Shown: positions 1 to 8,424 of the stretch, one piece after another
Layout of the letters: each line of letters opens with the position of its first letter
How positions within the stretch are numbered: the stretch's first letter is position 1
Assembly (NCBI GenBank): GCA_964483585.1
Contig: CAZABH010000013.1
Span: 1 to 64,000 of the forward strand
Length of the DNA: 64,000 nucleotides
Source of the DNA: SZUA-430 sp964483585
Lineage (GTDB): Bacteria; Pseudomonadota; Alphaproteobacteria; Micropepsales; Micropepsaceae
Direction of reading: 5' to 3'
Made by a program: the position numbers and the translations under genes
The notes under the pieces: model-generated
What the model was told of the DNA's origin: nothing
What the model saw: the letters and a program-made list of their open reading frames with translations, nothing else
Databases searched by the model: none

Positions 1-1040
1 GACTTGATCGTGACCGAGGGGCCGCCCGTATAGGACACGCTCTCGATCACGTCGGGGTAAAGTGTCCCCTGCGCCAGGAACTCGACATTGCCGACCTTGT
101 GCGCCTCTTCGTCGAAGATGTCGATGAAGGTGGCGCCGATGCGCTTGCGCTTCACCTCGGGGTCGGTGACGCCCGCAAGGCGCTCGAGGAACAGCTTCTC
201 TGCATTCACGTGCACGAGCGGGATGTTGTAGTGCTCGCGGAAGAGCGTCACCACCTCGTCAGCCTCGCCGTGGCGCATCATGCCGGTGTCGACGAAGATG
301 CAGGTCAGCTGGTCGCCGATCGCTTCGTGGATCAGCACCGCCGCAACGGATGAATCAACGCCACCCGACAGCCCGCAGACGACGCGACCCTTCCCCACCT
401 GCGCGCGGATCTTCTCGACCATCGAGCGGCGGAACGAGCCCATGGTCCAGTCGGGCTTTACGCCTGCGATCTTCTGCGTGAATGCCTTGAGCAATTCCCC
501 GCCGCGCGGCGTGTGTACGACTTCCGGGTGGAACTGTACGCCATAGAAGTGACGCGTCTCATCAGCGATCGCAGCGAAGGGCGCATTCTCGCTGGTGGCG
601 ATCACCTTGAATCCGGGAGGCAAAGCGGTGACACGGTCACCATGGCTCATCCAGACATCGTCGCGCGCGCCCTTGGCCCAGAAGCCCTCGAACAGGGCCG
701 ACACTTCCCGGATCTCAAGCGAGGCGCGCCCGAACTCGCGGTGATGGCCAGCCTCGACCCGTCCACCCAACTGCGCGCAGAGCAACTGCTCGCCATAGCA
801 GATGCCAAGCACCGGTACGCCCATCTCGAACACCTGCTGCGGCGCGCGGGGACTGCCCTCCTCCGTCGTGCTTGCGGGCGAACCCGACAGGATGATCGCG
901 GCGGGCCTGTGCTTGCGCAGGAAGGCCTCCGACGACTGGAACGGCACGATCTCGCAATACGTGCCCTGCTCGCGCAGGCGCCGCGCAATGAGCTGCGTCA
1001 CCTGCGAACCAAAATCGATGATGAGAACGGTCTGGGTCAT
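1..1040 (-). CDS. guaA: GMP synthase (glutamine-hydrolysing), 3' end cut by window edge
   Basis: Converts XMP to GMP with glutamine and ATP in purine nucleotide synthesis; cytosolic. The visible 346 residues begin MTQTVLIIDFGSQ. The N-terminal glutamine amidotransferase domain shows the nucleophile in GICYGEQ and the His-Glu pair in VQFHPEV. The ATP-pyrophosphatase domain follows with the P-loop-like SGGVDSSV. The family is about 520 residues, so roughly the last third, including the dimerisation domain, lies outside the window. The start is the first ATG after a pyrimidine-rich stretch; I see no strong ribosome binding site. It is divergent from the lipoprotein gene on its right. Identification is secure. 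Confidence 0.96.
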   Translation of the reverse strand, partial: MTQTVLIIDFGSQVTQLIARRLREQGTYCEIVPFQSSEAFLRKHRPAAIILSGSPASTTEEGSPRAPQQVFEMGVPVLGICYGEQLLCAQLGGRVEAGHHREFGRASLEIREVSALFEGFWAKGARDDVWMSHGDRVTALPPGFKVIATSENAPFAAIADETRHFYGVQFHPEVVHTPRGGELLKAFTQKIAGVKPDWTMGSFRRSMVEKIRAQVGKGRVVCGLSGGVDSSVAAVLIHEAIGDQLTCIFVDTGMMRHGEADEVVTLFREHYNIPLVHVNAEKLFLERLAGVTDPEVKRKRIGATFIDIFDEEAHKVGNVEFLAQGTLYPDVIESVSYTGGPSVTIK

Positions 1041-1198
1041 GGGAGGAGGAGGAAGCTAAAGAGGGCCAAAGCGCGCGTAAAGCCACAATGCACGGTCATC
1101 CCCATGCGCCGGCTCAACTTCTGCGGGAGCAAGCGTGCCACACTTGGACACACCAGCCAGCTCCGTTAAGGTTCTGCGCAAACCAAGGACCCCTGCCG

Positions 1199-1765
1199 AT
1201 GATCCAGCGCCTTGCCGTAAAGCTTCTCGCCCTCGTGGCCATGACGTTGCTGGCGGGCTGTTTCGTCGTTGCGGACAACAAACCTCTTCAGGTGGGCGCA
1301 ATCAACGACGAGGCCATCGTCGGCGACTGGCGCAGCGTAGACGAAAGCACGGGCAAGCTGACGAACGCCTTCATGCACATCCAGAAGCTCGACGAAAACG
1401 AGCCGTTGCGCGTGATTTTCGTGGAAGGCAAGGACCACAACGTCTACACGTTGACAACTTCACGCGTGGGCAAGCGCAAGGTCTTCGCCGCGGCAGCTGC
1501 GGCGCAGGAAGGCCAGACTGAGTATCTTCTAGGATACTACGAAGTCGAAGCGGATGAACTGAGATTTCATCTGATCGACTCCGAGAACGCGAGCAAGCTG
1601 ATCGTCGCAGGCAAGTATTCGGGCATACCAGGGACAAAATCCTATGACAGCGCGCGTCTGACTGGCACGTCTGCCGAGGTTACGAAGTTCCTTGCTTCGG
1701 ATGATGGATGGAATTCTCGCATACCCGACGCATCGCGCCTGCGGCGCATGCGACCGGAGGAGTGA
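1199..1765 (+). CDS. Putative lipoprotein of unknown function
   Basis: 188 residues. The N-terminus has a basic start, a hydrophobic stretch and the lipobox LAGC with Cys21, so it is probably a lipidated envelope protein. The rest is mixed alpha/beta with no motif I recognise; it reads like a small stress or binding lipoprotein (segments VGDWRSVDES and YLLGYYEVE). A longer reading frame opens at 1088, but I chose ATG 1199 because an AAGGA sits 8-9 bases upstream and because this start puts the signal peptide at the N-terminus. The next gene starts 28 bases downstream, so the two may be co-transcribed. Confidence 0.8.
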   Translation: MIQRLAVKLLALVAMTLLAGCFVVADNKPLQVGAINDEAIVGDWRSVDESTGKLTNAFMHIQKLDENEPLRVIFVEGKDHNVYTLTTSRVGKRKVFAAAAAAQEGQTEYLLGYYEVEADELRFHLIDSENASKLIVAGKYSGIPGTKSYDSARLTGTSAEVTKFLASDDGWNSRIPDASRLRRMRPEE

Positions 1766-1793
1766 TTGACGCATCGGGTTGGGGGACCTGGGG

Positions 1794-3935
1794 ATGACAG
1801 AAACCGTTCTGACACTTGAAAATGAAGTGCCGCCGCCGCGACGGCGCCATGTGGGCAATACGATCCGCGCAGTTGGCATCGTCCTGGGTGTGACGGGACT
1901 GCTGGCACTGGGGCTCTACGCGCTCAAACTCAGGCTTCAGAGCGCGCCATCTGAAACATCGACCGTGGTGCAACTGGCGCCCACACCCCAAAGCGGACCT
2001 GCCACTTTGCCTTTGCTACGACGCGTGATGCTGTCGACCGGCGGTGTGGGCTACTTCGAGTACGAAGCAGATGTGACCGATAATGGGGAACTTCTCATGC
2101 CGGTCCGTATGGACCAGGTCGACGACATCCTGAAGAGCATCGTGATCTTTGATGCTCAGGGCAACACGGGTTTCGTCCAACTGCCCTCGCGCGCACCCCT
2201 GTCAGACATCTTCCGCGGCCTGCCCTTCGGGCCCGGCGCGCTTGCGTCCAACGAAGCCCTCATCTCGGCGCTGAAAGGCGCCGAAGTCTCGGTCAGGGCC
2301 GGAACCTCCATCGAGGGACGCATCATCAGCATCAACGAAGAAACCGCATCAGCCGAAGGCGATCGGACCATCACGCGCCACCGCGTCGGCGTGATGACCG
2401 AGAACGGCCTGAAGCAGTTCGTCCTCGAAGAGGCGAGTTCCGTATCCTTTGCCGACCCCGTGCTCAACCGACAGATCGGACAGGCGCTTGCCGCCATCGC
2501 TGAGCACCGTGAGGGACAAGGTCGCACGCTGAAGATCCGGCTCAACGGCTCTGGTACACGCAAGGTGACCGTCGCCTACGTTGTCGAGACCCCACTCTGG
2601 AAGTCCTCCTACCGCGCCACCACACTCGACCCAGGCACAGCTCGACTTCAGGGTTGGGCGATCCTCGAAAACGTTACCGGCAATGACTGGACGAACATCG
2701 ACTTGACCGTTGTGACCGGCAACCCGGTGACCTTCAGGCAAGCCCTGTACGCCACCTATTACGTGAACCGTCCGGAAGTTCCCGTGGAAATCGTCGGGCG
2801 CATCCTGCCACGCCCCGACCAAGGAGGTATTGCGGCAAAGTCCGAGGCCATGGACGAACCGTTTGCAGTCGTCCCACCTCCTCCACCTCCAGCCATGGCG
2901 GACTACCCGACGCCTCGCTTCCAGCCAAAGGTGGCCACGCCCGAACCACTGCAGGCCCAGGCAAGCGAAAGCATGACACAAGTGACTTTTCGCATGCCAT
3001 TCCCCGTCACAGTGATGAACGGACAGTCGCTGGCAGTGCCAATCGTTGACAAGGTCGTACCTGGCGAACTGGTCGCCGTCTATCAGCCAGATACAAGCCC
3101 GCGACATCCGCTTGCCGCCTTGAAGCTCACCAATTCAACCGGTTTGAGCCTGCCCCCAGGGGTGCTGACCCTGTACCGCAAGGATGACACGACGACGTCC
3201 TTTGTGGGCGATGCACAACTGGCGTCGTTGTCGGACGCCGAGTCACGTATGCTGGGATTTGCGCTCGATCCGAAGGTTCTCGTCGATCGCGATGAGAAGT
3301 CAGAGCAGACGATTTCCAGAGCCACCATGGCCAACGGCATCTTCCGCGCATCAATCGTCGATCAGAGAACAACCGTCTATACGCTGAAGGCAGCGCCGAA
3401 CGAAGACCGACGCATCGTGATCGAGCATCCGCGCCTGCAGGGCTGGGAACTCGTAACGCCCGATCCAAAGGCCGCCGAAATGACGGACATAGCGTTCCGG
3501 ATACCGGTTGAGCTGAAGGCTGGCTCTATCCTGCGCCAGACCGTGACGACACAGTGGGCCCGCGCCGAAGAACAGCTGCTGACCGACATCGAGGTGGATG
3601 TCATTCTCGCCTATGCCGGCAACACCAACCTGACACAAGCCCAACGCAACGCCTTCAACCGTATCGCCGACATGAAGAAGACGATCACCGCGCTACAGGT
3701 CCAGCTTCAGGTTGAAGCAGGCGCCCGTGACCGCGTGTACCAGGAACAGGGCCGCATCCGCGACAACATCAAGGCCGTCCCCGCCGGCAGCGACCTGCAG
3801 GCCCGCTACCTCAAGTCGATGGGCGACCTCGAGGACCAGGCCGAAACCCACAAGCGCAACATCGATCGCCTCGACCAGCAACTGGCAACCGAGCGCCAGA
3901 AACTGGCGGACTACGTGTCAGGACTGCAGCTCTGA
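1794..3935 (+). CDS. DUF4139-family membrane-anchored protein
   Basis: 713 residues. A short cytoplasmic tail with a Pro/Arg cluster is followed by one membrane helix at about residues 22-44, so the bulk should be outside the cytoplasm. The segments LSTGGVGYFEYEA, YVVETPLWKSSYR and WAILENVTGNDW match what I know of DUF4139 proteins (function undefined; sometimes called mucoidy-inhibitor-A-like). A proline-rich linker (PPPPPPAMADYP) splits the middle, and the last 90 residues look like a coiled coil. ATG 1794 follows a G-rich stretch; an in-frame ATG at 1779 is the alternative. The gene ends 2 bases before the N gap. Confidence 0.78.
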   Translation: MTETVLTLENEVPPPRRRHVGNTIRAVGIVLGVTGLLALGLYALKLRLQSAPSETSTVVQLAPTPQSGPATLPLLRRVMLSTGGVGYFEYEADVTDNGELLMPVRMDQVDDILKSIVIFDAQGNTGFVQLPSRAPLSDIFRGLPFGPGALASNEALISALKGAEVSVRAGTSIEGRIISINEETASAEGDRTITRHRVGVMTENGLKQFVLEEASSVSFADPVLNRQIGQALAAIAEHREGQGRTLKIRLNGSGTRKVTVAYVVETPLWKSSYRATTLDPGTARLQGWAILENVTGNDWTNIDLTVVTGNPVTFRQALYATYYVNRPEVPVEIVGRILPRPDQGGIAAKSEAMDEPFAVVPPPPPPAMADYPTPRFQPKVATPEPLQAQASESMTQVTFRMPFPVTVMNGQSLAVPIVDKVVPGELVAVYQPDTSPRHPLAALKLTNSTGLSLPPGVLTLYRKDDTTTSFVGDAQLASLSDAESRMLGFALDPKVLVDRDEKSEQTISRATMANGIFRASIVDQRTTVYTLKAAPNEDRRIVIEHPRLQGWELVTPDPKAAEMTDIAFRIPVELKAGSILRQTVTTQWARAEEQLLTDIEVDVILAYAGNTNLTQAQRNAFNRIADMKKTITALQVQLQVEAGARDRVYQEQGRIRDNIKAVPAGSDLQARYLKSMGDLEDQAETHKRNIDRLDQQLATERQKLADYVSGLQL

Positions 3936-3937
3936 AG

Positions 3938-4037
3938 NNNNNNNNNNNNNNNNNNNNNNNNNNNNNNNNNNNNNNNNNNNNNNNNNNNNNNNNNNNNNNN
4001 NNNNNNNNNNNNNNNNNNNNNNNNNNNNNNNNNNNNN
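3938..4037. other. Assembly gap of 100 N
   Basis: Exactly 100 unknown bases, the usual placeholder for a scaffold join of unknown size. The DUF4139 gene ends just left of it and the minus-strand GNAT gene is cut by it. Adjacency of the left and right parts, and the true distance, are not proven by this sequence. Confidence 0.99.
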
Positions 4038-4624
4038 GCCGGATCGTCCCGCGGCACCCGCGCCAGATAAGCCTCCAGCGTCAGCGCCACCAGCGGCTTG
4101 TAAAGCACGTCAATCAACACGGTACGACCAGCGCCCATCTCTGTCGCTCTCTGCCGGGTCGGCTTGTAGCCCTGCCGGGCCCAGAAGGCCGCCCCTCGTG
4201 GGTTGGTGGTCAGCACGCCAAGGCGCAGCGCCTCCATGCCCCGCCCGGCCATCCAGCGCTCAAGTGCGCCATAAAGCGCCGGCGCGAGGCCGGTTCCATG
4301 CAGCGCCTGCGCAACCTGGAACAACCCGATATGACCGACGCGTGGATCGATCAAACCCAGCGTCACATCAAGGATCGCGGCGATGCTGGCATCGTGCGGC
4401 TTGCGCAGGACCAGCTTGTGTGTTGGCCCCGGATGGAACGTCTCCGGCGGTAGCTCGGTGAGGAAGTCCTCGGCCCAGCCCACAGGTTCCGACACCTCGC
4501 CGGCGACGAGAAGGTCATAGTCAGGATTGTCCAGGCAGAACTGCATCAGGTCCGCCCGATCGGCTTCCCCGGCTTCACTGATGCGCCATCCCTGAAGCTG
4601 AGGAAGCAAGGCAAGCGACGACAT
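4038..4624 (-). CDS. GNAT-family N-acetyltransferase, C-terminus lost in assembly gap
   Basis: About 195 residues are visible. It resembles the GNAT fold: an N-terminal strand-helix region, then ILDVTLGLIDPRVGHIGLFQVAQALHGTG as the core strand and acetyl-CoA loop, then LGVLTTNPRGAAFWARQGYKPTRQ, the typical strand-helix-strand with an Asn and a Phe-Trp before the last strands. The substrate cannot be inferred. ATG 4624 has GAGG 8 bases upstream; a GTG at 4633 is the alternative. The 3' end runs into the N gap. Confidence 0.8.
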
Positions 4625-4676
4625 CAACGACACCTCGGCTCAGTGGTTCAGGGCCGGCGCGAGAACGCGCCCCGCC

Positions 4677-5945
4677 CTACCCCAACGCATTCGCGAGGTC
4701 AGCGATGAGATCATCCGGATGCTCGACGCCGATCGAAATACGGATCAGCCCATCAGGAATACCAAGCCGGGCACGGTCTTCTGCGCTGAAGCTTGAGTGC
4801 ATCGTCGTCGCCGGATGGCAGGCGAGGCTCTCTGTTCCACCGAGGCTGACAGCAAGCTTGACCACCTGCAGCGAGTCGAGGACACGGAAGGCCTCGTCCT
4901 TTCCGCCCTTCACCACAAAGCTGAAGGTGGAACCTGTCCCCGTGCACTGTTTATCGAAAATCTGGCGCTGCAGGTCCGTCTTGGGCCACAGCAGCGGAAA
5001 GTTCACGCGCTCGACCTTCGGGTGGCCAGCGAGGAACTCAGCCACGGCGCGCGCATTGTCAGCTGCCTTGTTCATGCGCAGGGCCACCGTCTCGAGCGAC
5101 CGCGTCACCATCCAGCACGAGTTGGGATCGAGCTGGCATCCAAGCCAGCCGCGAAGCGTGCGGATCGTGCCCAGTGCCTTCTCGCTACCCGTGACCGCAC
5201 CCGCAACAAGATCGCTGTGGCCCGCGACATACTTCGTCAGCGAGTACATGTTGAGGTCGGCGCCATGCTTCAGCGGATTCTGGAAGATCGGCCCCAGCAT
5301 CGTGTTGTCCACCACGATGATCGGCCGCACGCCACCCGCAGCCTCGAGTTCGCCGGCCACCGTCGCCAGCGCGGCAACATCGCACAGCTTGTTCGAAGGA
5401 TTGGCCGGCGTCTCGGCCAGGATCATCTTCACCCTCGACGCCCCCTTCAGGCACGCGCGGATGCTGTCCGCCGAAGACGCGTCCTCGATCGCCACATGAC
5501 GTACACCGAACTCGGTAAGGAACTTCTCGATCACGGACGCCGTTGCACCATAGAGCGGCTTGGTGAAGGCAACACAGTCGCCCGGCCGCAGGAACGCCAT
5601 CAGCGTGGTCGTGATCGCCGCCATGCCCGACGAGAAAACGAGACAATCCTCGGCATCGTCGATCAGCGCCAGGCGATCCTCGAGCATCTCGAGATTGGGA
5701 TTGTTGTAGCGCGAATAGACAAGGCCACCCGACTGCCCCTCGGGCGCCGGTCGCCGGTTGCCGATGACGTCGAACAGCAGCTTGCCGTCTTCGGCGCTGC
5801 GGAAGACGAAGGTCGACGTCAGGAAGATCGGCGGCTTGATCGCGCCTTCCGACAGCATCGGATCATAGCCATAGGAGAGCATCTGCGTTTCGGTGTGCAG
5901 CGGACGGCCGGCAATGGTCCGCTTGTGGTAACGGGTCGTCTTCAT
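4677..5945 (-). CDS. Cys/Met-metabolism PLP-dependent enzyme (methionine gamma-lyase / cystathionine gamma-synthase type)
   Basis: 422 residues, normal for the family. PLP enzymes of this fold act in trans-sulfuration or cleave methionine or homocysteine. Visible landmarks are YSRYNNPN near the N-terminus, FSSGMAAIT for phosphate binding, ETPANPSNKL, IIVVDNTM, and the Schiff-base lysine in SLTKYVAGHSD. The C-terminal part has SLGGTESLACHPATTMH and LIRISIGVEHPDDL. Motifs do not settle lyase versus synthase. The N-terminal extension KTTRYHKRTIAGRPLHTETQ is longer than in the E. coli enzymes. ATG 5945 is preferred over the upstream in-frame start, with AGGA upstream. The leader holds a GC-rich hairpin at 5971-5986. 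Confidence 0.9.
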   Translation of the reverse strand: MKTTRYHKRTIAGRPLHTETQMLSYGYDPMLSEGAIKPPIFLTSTFVFRSAEDGKLLFDVIGNRRPAPEGQSGGLVYSRYNNPNLEMLEDRLALIDDAEDCLVFSSGMAAITTTLMAFLRPGDCVAFTKPLYGATASVIEKFLTEFGVRHVAIEDASSADSIRACLKGASRVKMILAETPANPSNKLCDVAALATVAGELEAAGGVRPIIVVDNTMLGPIFQNPLKHGADLNMYSLTKYVAGHSDLVAGAVTGSEKALGTIRTLRGWLGCQLDPNSCWMVTRSLETVALRMNKAADNARAVAEFLAGHPKVERVNFPLLWPKTDLQRQIFDKQCTGTGSTFSFVVKGGKDEAFRVLDSLQVVKLAVSLGGTESLACHPATTMHSSFSAEDRARLGIPDGLIRISIGVEHPDDLIADLANALG

Positions 5946-5970
5946 GGGTGCGCTTGTCCTGCAAGGAGCC

Positions 5971-5986
5971 CGGGGCCCAAGCCCCG
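5971..5986 (-). other. GC-rich hairpin in the leader of the PLP enzyme gene
   Basis: A perfect 6-bp stem (CGGGGC/GCCCCG) with a 4-base loop lies 26 bases before the ATG at 5945. A second dyad, an 8-bp stem with a 9-base loop, lies at 6020-6044. I looked for SAM-II-type riboswitch features here because of the methionine link and did not find a convincing match. Function unknown. Confidence 0.35.
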
Positions 5987-6093
5987 CGGATTCTGCGCCC
6001 ATAATACCGCGCCGCGGCGTGAAACGCGCTGCCGCTGCGTTTCAAAAATGCGCGGGAACGCGCAATCTTATGCTGCTTCAGCGCCCTGTAACC

Positions 6094-6897
6094 CTAAACA
6101 CGATCCCAGACCGACCGAAACCCGTCATCGCTGCCAAGGACTTGGGCCGGGCTCTTTTTGTCGATGTGTCCGATCAGGCCACGATAAACGCCGTAGCCCA
6201 CAAGCTCCTGCAGCCGCGGTGAAAAGCTCTTCACCATCTCGGGCGAGAGCCCCAGCTGCTGATTTTCCTGCTGGCGGATGAAACCAGCGCAATAGTTCAT
6301 CGCAATGCCGGTCCGTCGCTGCGAGGTCTGGTTCGCTCCCCCGCCATGCCACAGCGCCCCATCCCAGATGAGCACGCTGCCACGCTTCATTTCAGCAGGC
6401 ATCGTCTCATAAGTTCCGCCATACACCGGATTGTCCTTCAGATGGGAACCCGGCACGAGCCTGGTCGCCCCATTGGCATCGGTGAAATCGGTCAACGCCC
6501 ACATCGAGTTACACACGAACGGCACATGCGGTTTGACAACCGGAATGACCATATCATCGGCATGGATGGGCTGCGCAACTTCGCCCGGGTCGATCGCAAT
6601 GGAAGAGAGCGACGACACAAGGCACCCCGGATCAAGCACCTGCTCCACGATCGGGAGCACGCTGGCATGAACCGGAACCTCCGTGAACGGAGCACCAAAG
6701 GCGAGCAGGTTATAGATGCGCACAGTGCGATGCCCCTCAAACCCGTTCATGGCCGGACGGACGTCGCGCTCTCTTTCCAGGCGAGCCAGTGTCTCGGAAA
6801 GCCGCTCCACAAGTGAAAGCTCGATGGCATTCTCGACAATCGTGAAGCCTATGCGCCGTACGCGCTCCACATGGGACCTGACCATCTCGCCATCCAT
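6094..6897 (-). CDS. Phytanoyl-CoA dioxygenase (PhyH) family Fe(II)/2-oxoglutarate oxygenase
   Basis: 267 residues, usual for the family. The facial triad is visible: His and Asp in QPIHADD and a distal His in LWHGGGANQTS, followed by the 2-oxoglutarate-binding Arg in QRRTG. The segment GATRLVPGSHL is typical of PhyH/EctD-like hydroxylases. The substrate cannot be read from the sequence; ectoine hydroxylase looks unlikely, as no ect genes are near. ATG 6897 is chosen because GGGAGG lies 7 bases upstream; TTG and ATG codons further upstream are weaker. Transcribed toward the PLP enzyme gene about 150 bases away. Confidence 0.88.
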   Translation of the reverse strand: MDGEMVRSHVERVRRIGFTIVENAIELSLVERLSETLARLERERDVRPAMNGFEGHRTVRIYNLLAFGAPFTEVPVHASVLPIVEQVLDPGCLVSSLSSIAIDPGEVAQPIHADDMVIPVVKPHVPFVCNSMWALTDFTDANGATRLVPGSHLKDNPVYGGTYETMPAEMKRGSVLIWDGALWHGGGANQTSQRRTGIAMNYCAGFIRQQENQQLGLSPEMVKSFSPRLQELVGYGVYRGLIGHIDKKSPAQVLGSDDGFRSVWDRV

Positions 6898-6984
6898 GGA
6901 ATGACCTCCCATTTGCAAATTTGCCGGATTCCTGACGTTGGCTCAGACTAGCGTTACAGACTGGCTCTGGCGAGAGACCGCCTG

Positions 6985-7208
6985 ATGGCTTTTGTCCGCT
7001 GGCTTGGATACGGAGCAGCCGCACTGCGTGGCGCATCGAGAGCGTTGAACGCCTTGCCACACGCGCGAGGCTTGTCTCGATGTTCCTGCTGGGTGAGCTC
7101 AAGCGGCTGCAAGACAGCAACCCGCACCTCATTCTGGCAGCCGGCCGCGACATCGACCAGATGTCCCGTTCGCTGAAATCCGGCGCCATGGTTCAGGGCT
7201 TCAGATAG
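6985..7208 (+). pseudogene. Small coding remnant, possibly frameshifted or a 42-aa ORF
   Basis: The frame ending at TAG 7206-7208 reads like protein: WRIESVERLATRARLV, then MFLLGELKRLQ, then DSNPHLILAAGRDID. It has no in-frame ATG before 7080. A different frame starts at ATG 6985 (MAFVRWLGYGAAALRG), so one frameshift near 7030 would join them into a protein of about 75 residues. Alternatively ATG 7080 starts a 42-aa protein, with GAGG 9 bases upstream. I do not recognise a family. This is the only gene-like content in the interval 6898-7326; the rest shows nothing I can support. Confidence 0.3.
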
Positions 7209-7326
7209 AGGGAGCATAACCTCCTCAACCCTTGAACACTGCCACGGATAATGACATCTTGCGTGCCATAACATTTCGGGAGACCTCCCCCTGCGCGCCG
7301 CAATCAGCCGCACTGTCACAAGCCTC

Positions 7327-8424
7327 ATGACAAGCCCGGGCCTACGTCAGGCCCGTCGGGTTCTGAGCGCCCTGCCACGACGCCTGTCTGGCAACAAACC
7401 AATGATCCACTATTTCCATGAACCAGAGGATCCCTATTCCCAGCTTGCCATCCAATTGGTCAGGCCGCTGACCCAGACCTATAACGTCGAGGTCAGGACA
7501 TGGACGGTATCGGCCCCTGGCCCAGCGGCCGCCCCCGAACTCGACAAGCTGAAAGCCTGGGCACGACAGGACGCGGAGAGACTGGCGCGATCCTACGGGC
7601 TGAACTACCCCCACGTCGAGAATGCACCACCAACAGCAGATGGCGACGCCATGCGCGAAAAGATGGGGCATTACCTGAGCGGAATGTTCCATTTCGAGGG
7701 TGAATGGTACTGGTCCGTCGACCGTTTCCACTTTCTCGAGGACCGACTGCGGGAAAATGGCCTCGCGCGCAATCCTGGGAACAGGAGCTCTATCGCTCCG
7801 GTTCGCGATGTAACGTTGTCCGGAAAAAAGGGATCGGCCGCAGGAGCAACCCTGGACTGGTTCCTGTCGTTCCGCAGCCCCTATACGTGGATCTCCGCCG
7901 ACAGGGTCAAGCAACTCGCCGATCATTACGGGGCCACATTGCGCCTGCGCTTCGTGCTGCCGATGGTGATGCGAGGCTTGCCGGTACCAGCCTCGAAGCG
8001 CTTCTACATCACGCTGGATACAAAAAGGGAAGCCGAGCGCCTCGGAATTCCGTTCGGGACGATTGTAGACCCCGTCGGCAAGCCAACGGAACGCGGCCTC
8101 GCAACACTCCATCACGCAATCAAGTCAGGCAAGGGCCACGCCTTCGCGCACTCGTTTCTATCTGGCGCGTTCGCCGAAGGCATCGATGCGGGCAGTGATC
8201 CGGGTCTGCGTCGCATCGCAGAGCGCGCAGGCATGTCGTGGACCGACGTTCAGGCCGCACTTGCAGACGAAAGCTGGCGTGGAGTCGCGGAAGCGAACCG
8301 CGAAGAACTGTTTGCTCTGGGTCACTGGGGCGTCCCCAGCTTCCGCGTGAATGACAACCCGGCGCATTGGGGCCAGGATCGTTTGTGGCTGATCGAACAG
8401 GAACTGCAGGCTCTCGGAACATGA
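7327..8424 (+). CDS. HCCA-isomerase/DsbA-like thioredoxin-fold protein with duplicated domain
   Basis: 365 residues, much longer than the roughly 200-residue 2-hydroxychromene-2-carboxylate isomerases. The C-terminal half (from about residue 175) begins LDWFLSFRSPYTWISADR and continues LRFVLPMVMRGLPVP, characteristic of the kappa-GST/HCCA isomerase family, and ends with GHWGVPSFRVND. The N-terminal half (MIHYFHEPEDPYSQLAIQLV) appears to be a second, diverged copy of the same fold. There is no CxxC motif, so thiol oxidation is unlikely; a glutathione-dependent isomerase or reductase role is an inference. Its stop overlaps the start of the GST-like gene by 4 bases (ATGA). Confidence 0.82.
   Translation: MTSPGLRQARRVLSALPRRLSGNKPMIHYFHEPEDPYSQLAIQLVRPLTQTYNVEVRTWTVSAPGPAAAPELDKLKAWARQDAERLARSYGLNYPHVENAPPTADGDAMREKMGHYLSGMFHFEGEWYWSVDRFHFLEDRLRENGLARNPGNRSSIAPVRDVTLSGKKGSAAGATLDWFLSFRSPYTWISADRVKQLADHYGATLRLRFVLPMVMRGLPVPASKRFYITLDTKREAERLGIPFGTIVDPVGKPTERGLATLHHAIKSGKGHAFAHSFLSGAFAEGIDAGSDPGLRRIAERAGMSWTDVQAALADESWRGVAEANREELFALGHWGVPSFRVNDNPAHWGQDRLWLIEQELQALGT

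Noticed and set aside
1794..3935. DUF4139 gene as part of a defence or secretion system
   Set aside because: Neighbours are ordinary housekeeping genes and the family is widespread outside such systems.
5946..6093. Possible SAM riboswitch before the Cys/Met PLP enzyme
   Set aside because: Only GC-rich hairpins are visible; the conserved SAM-II core bases were not found.
4797..6281. Long plus-strand frame (494 codons) over the PLP-enzyme gene
   Set aside because: It is the antisense of a clear enzyme and its translation is Arg/His-rich without motifs, as expected of a shadow in GC-rich DNA.
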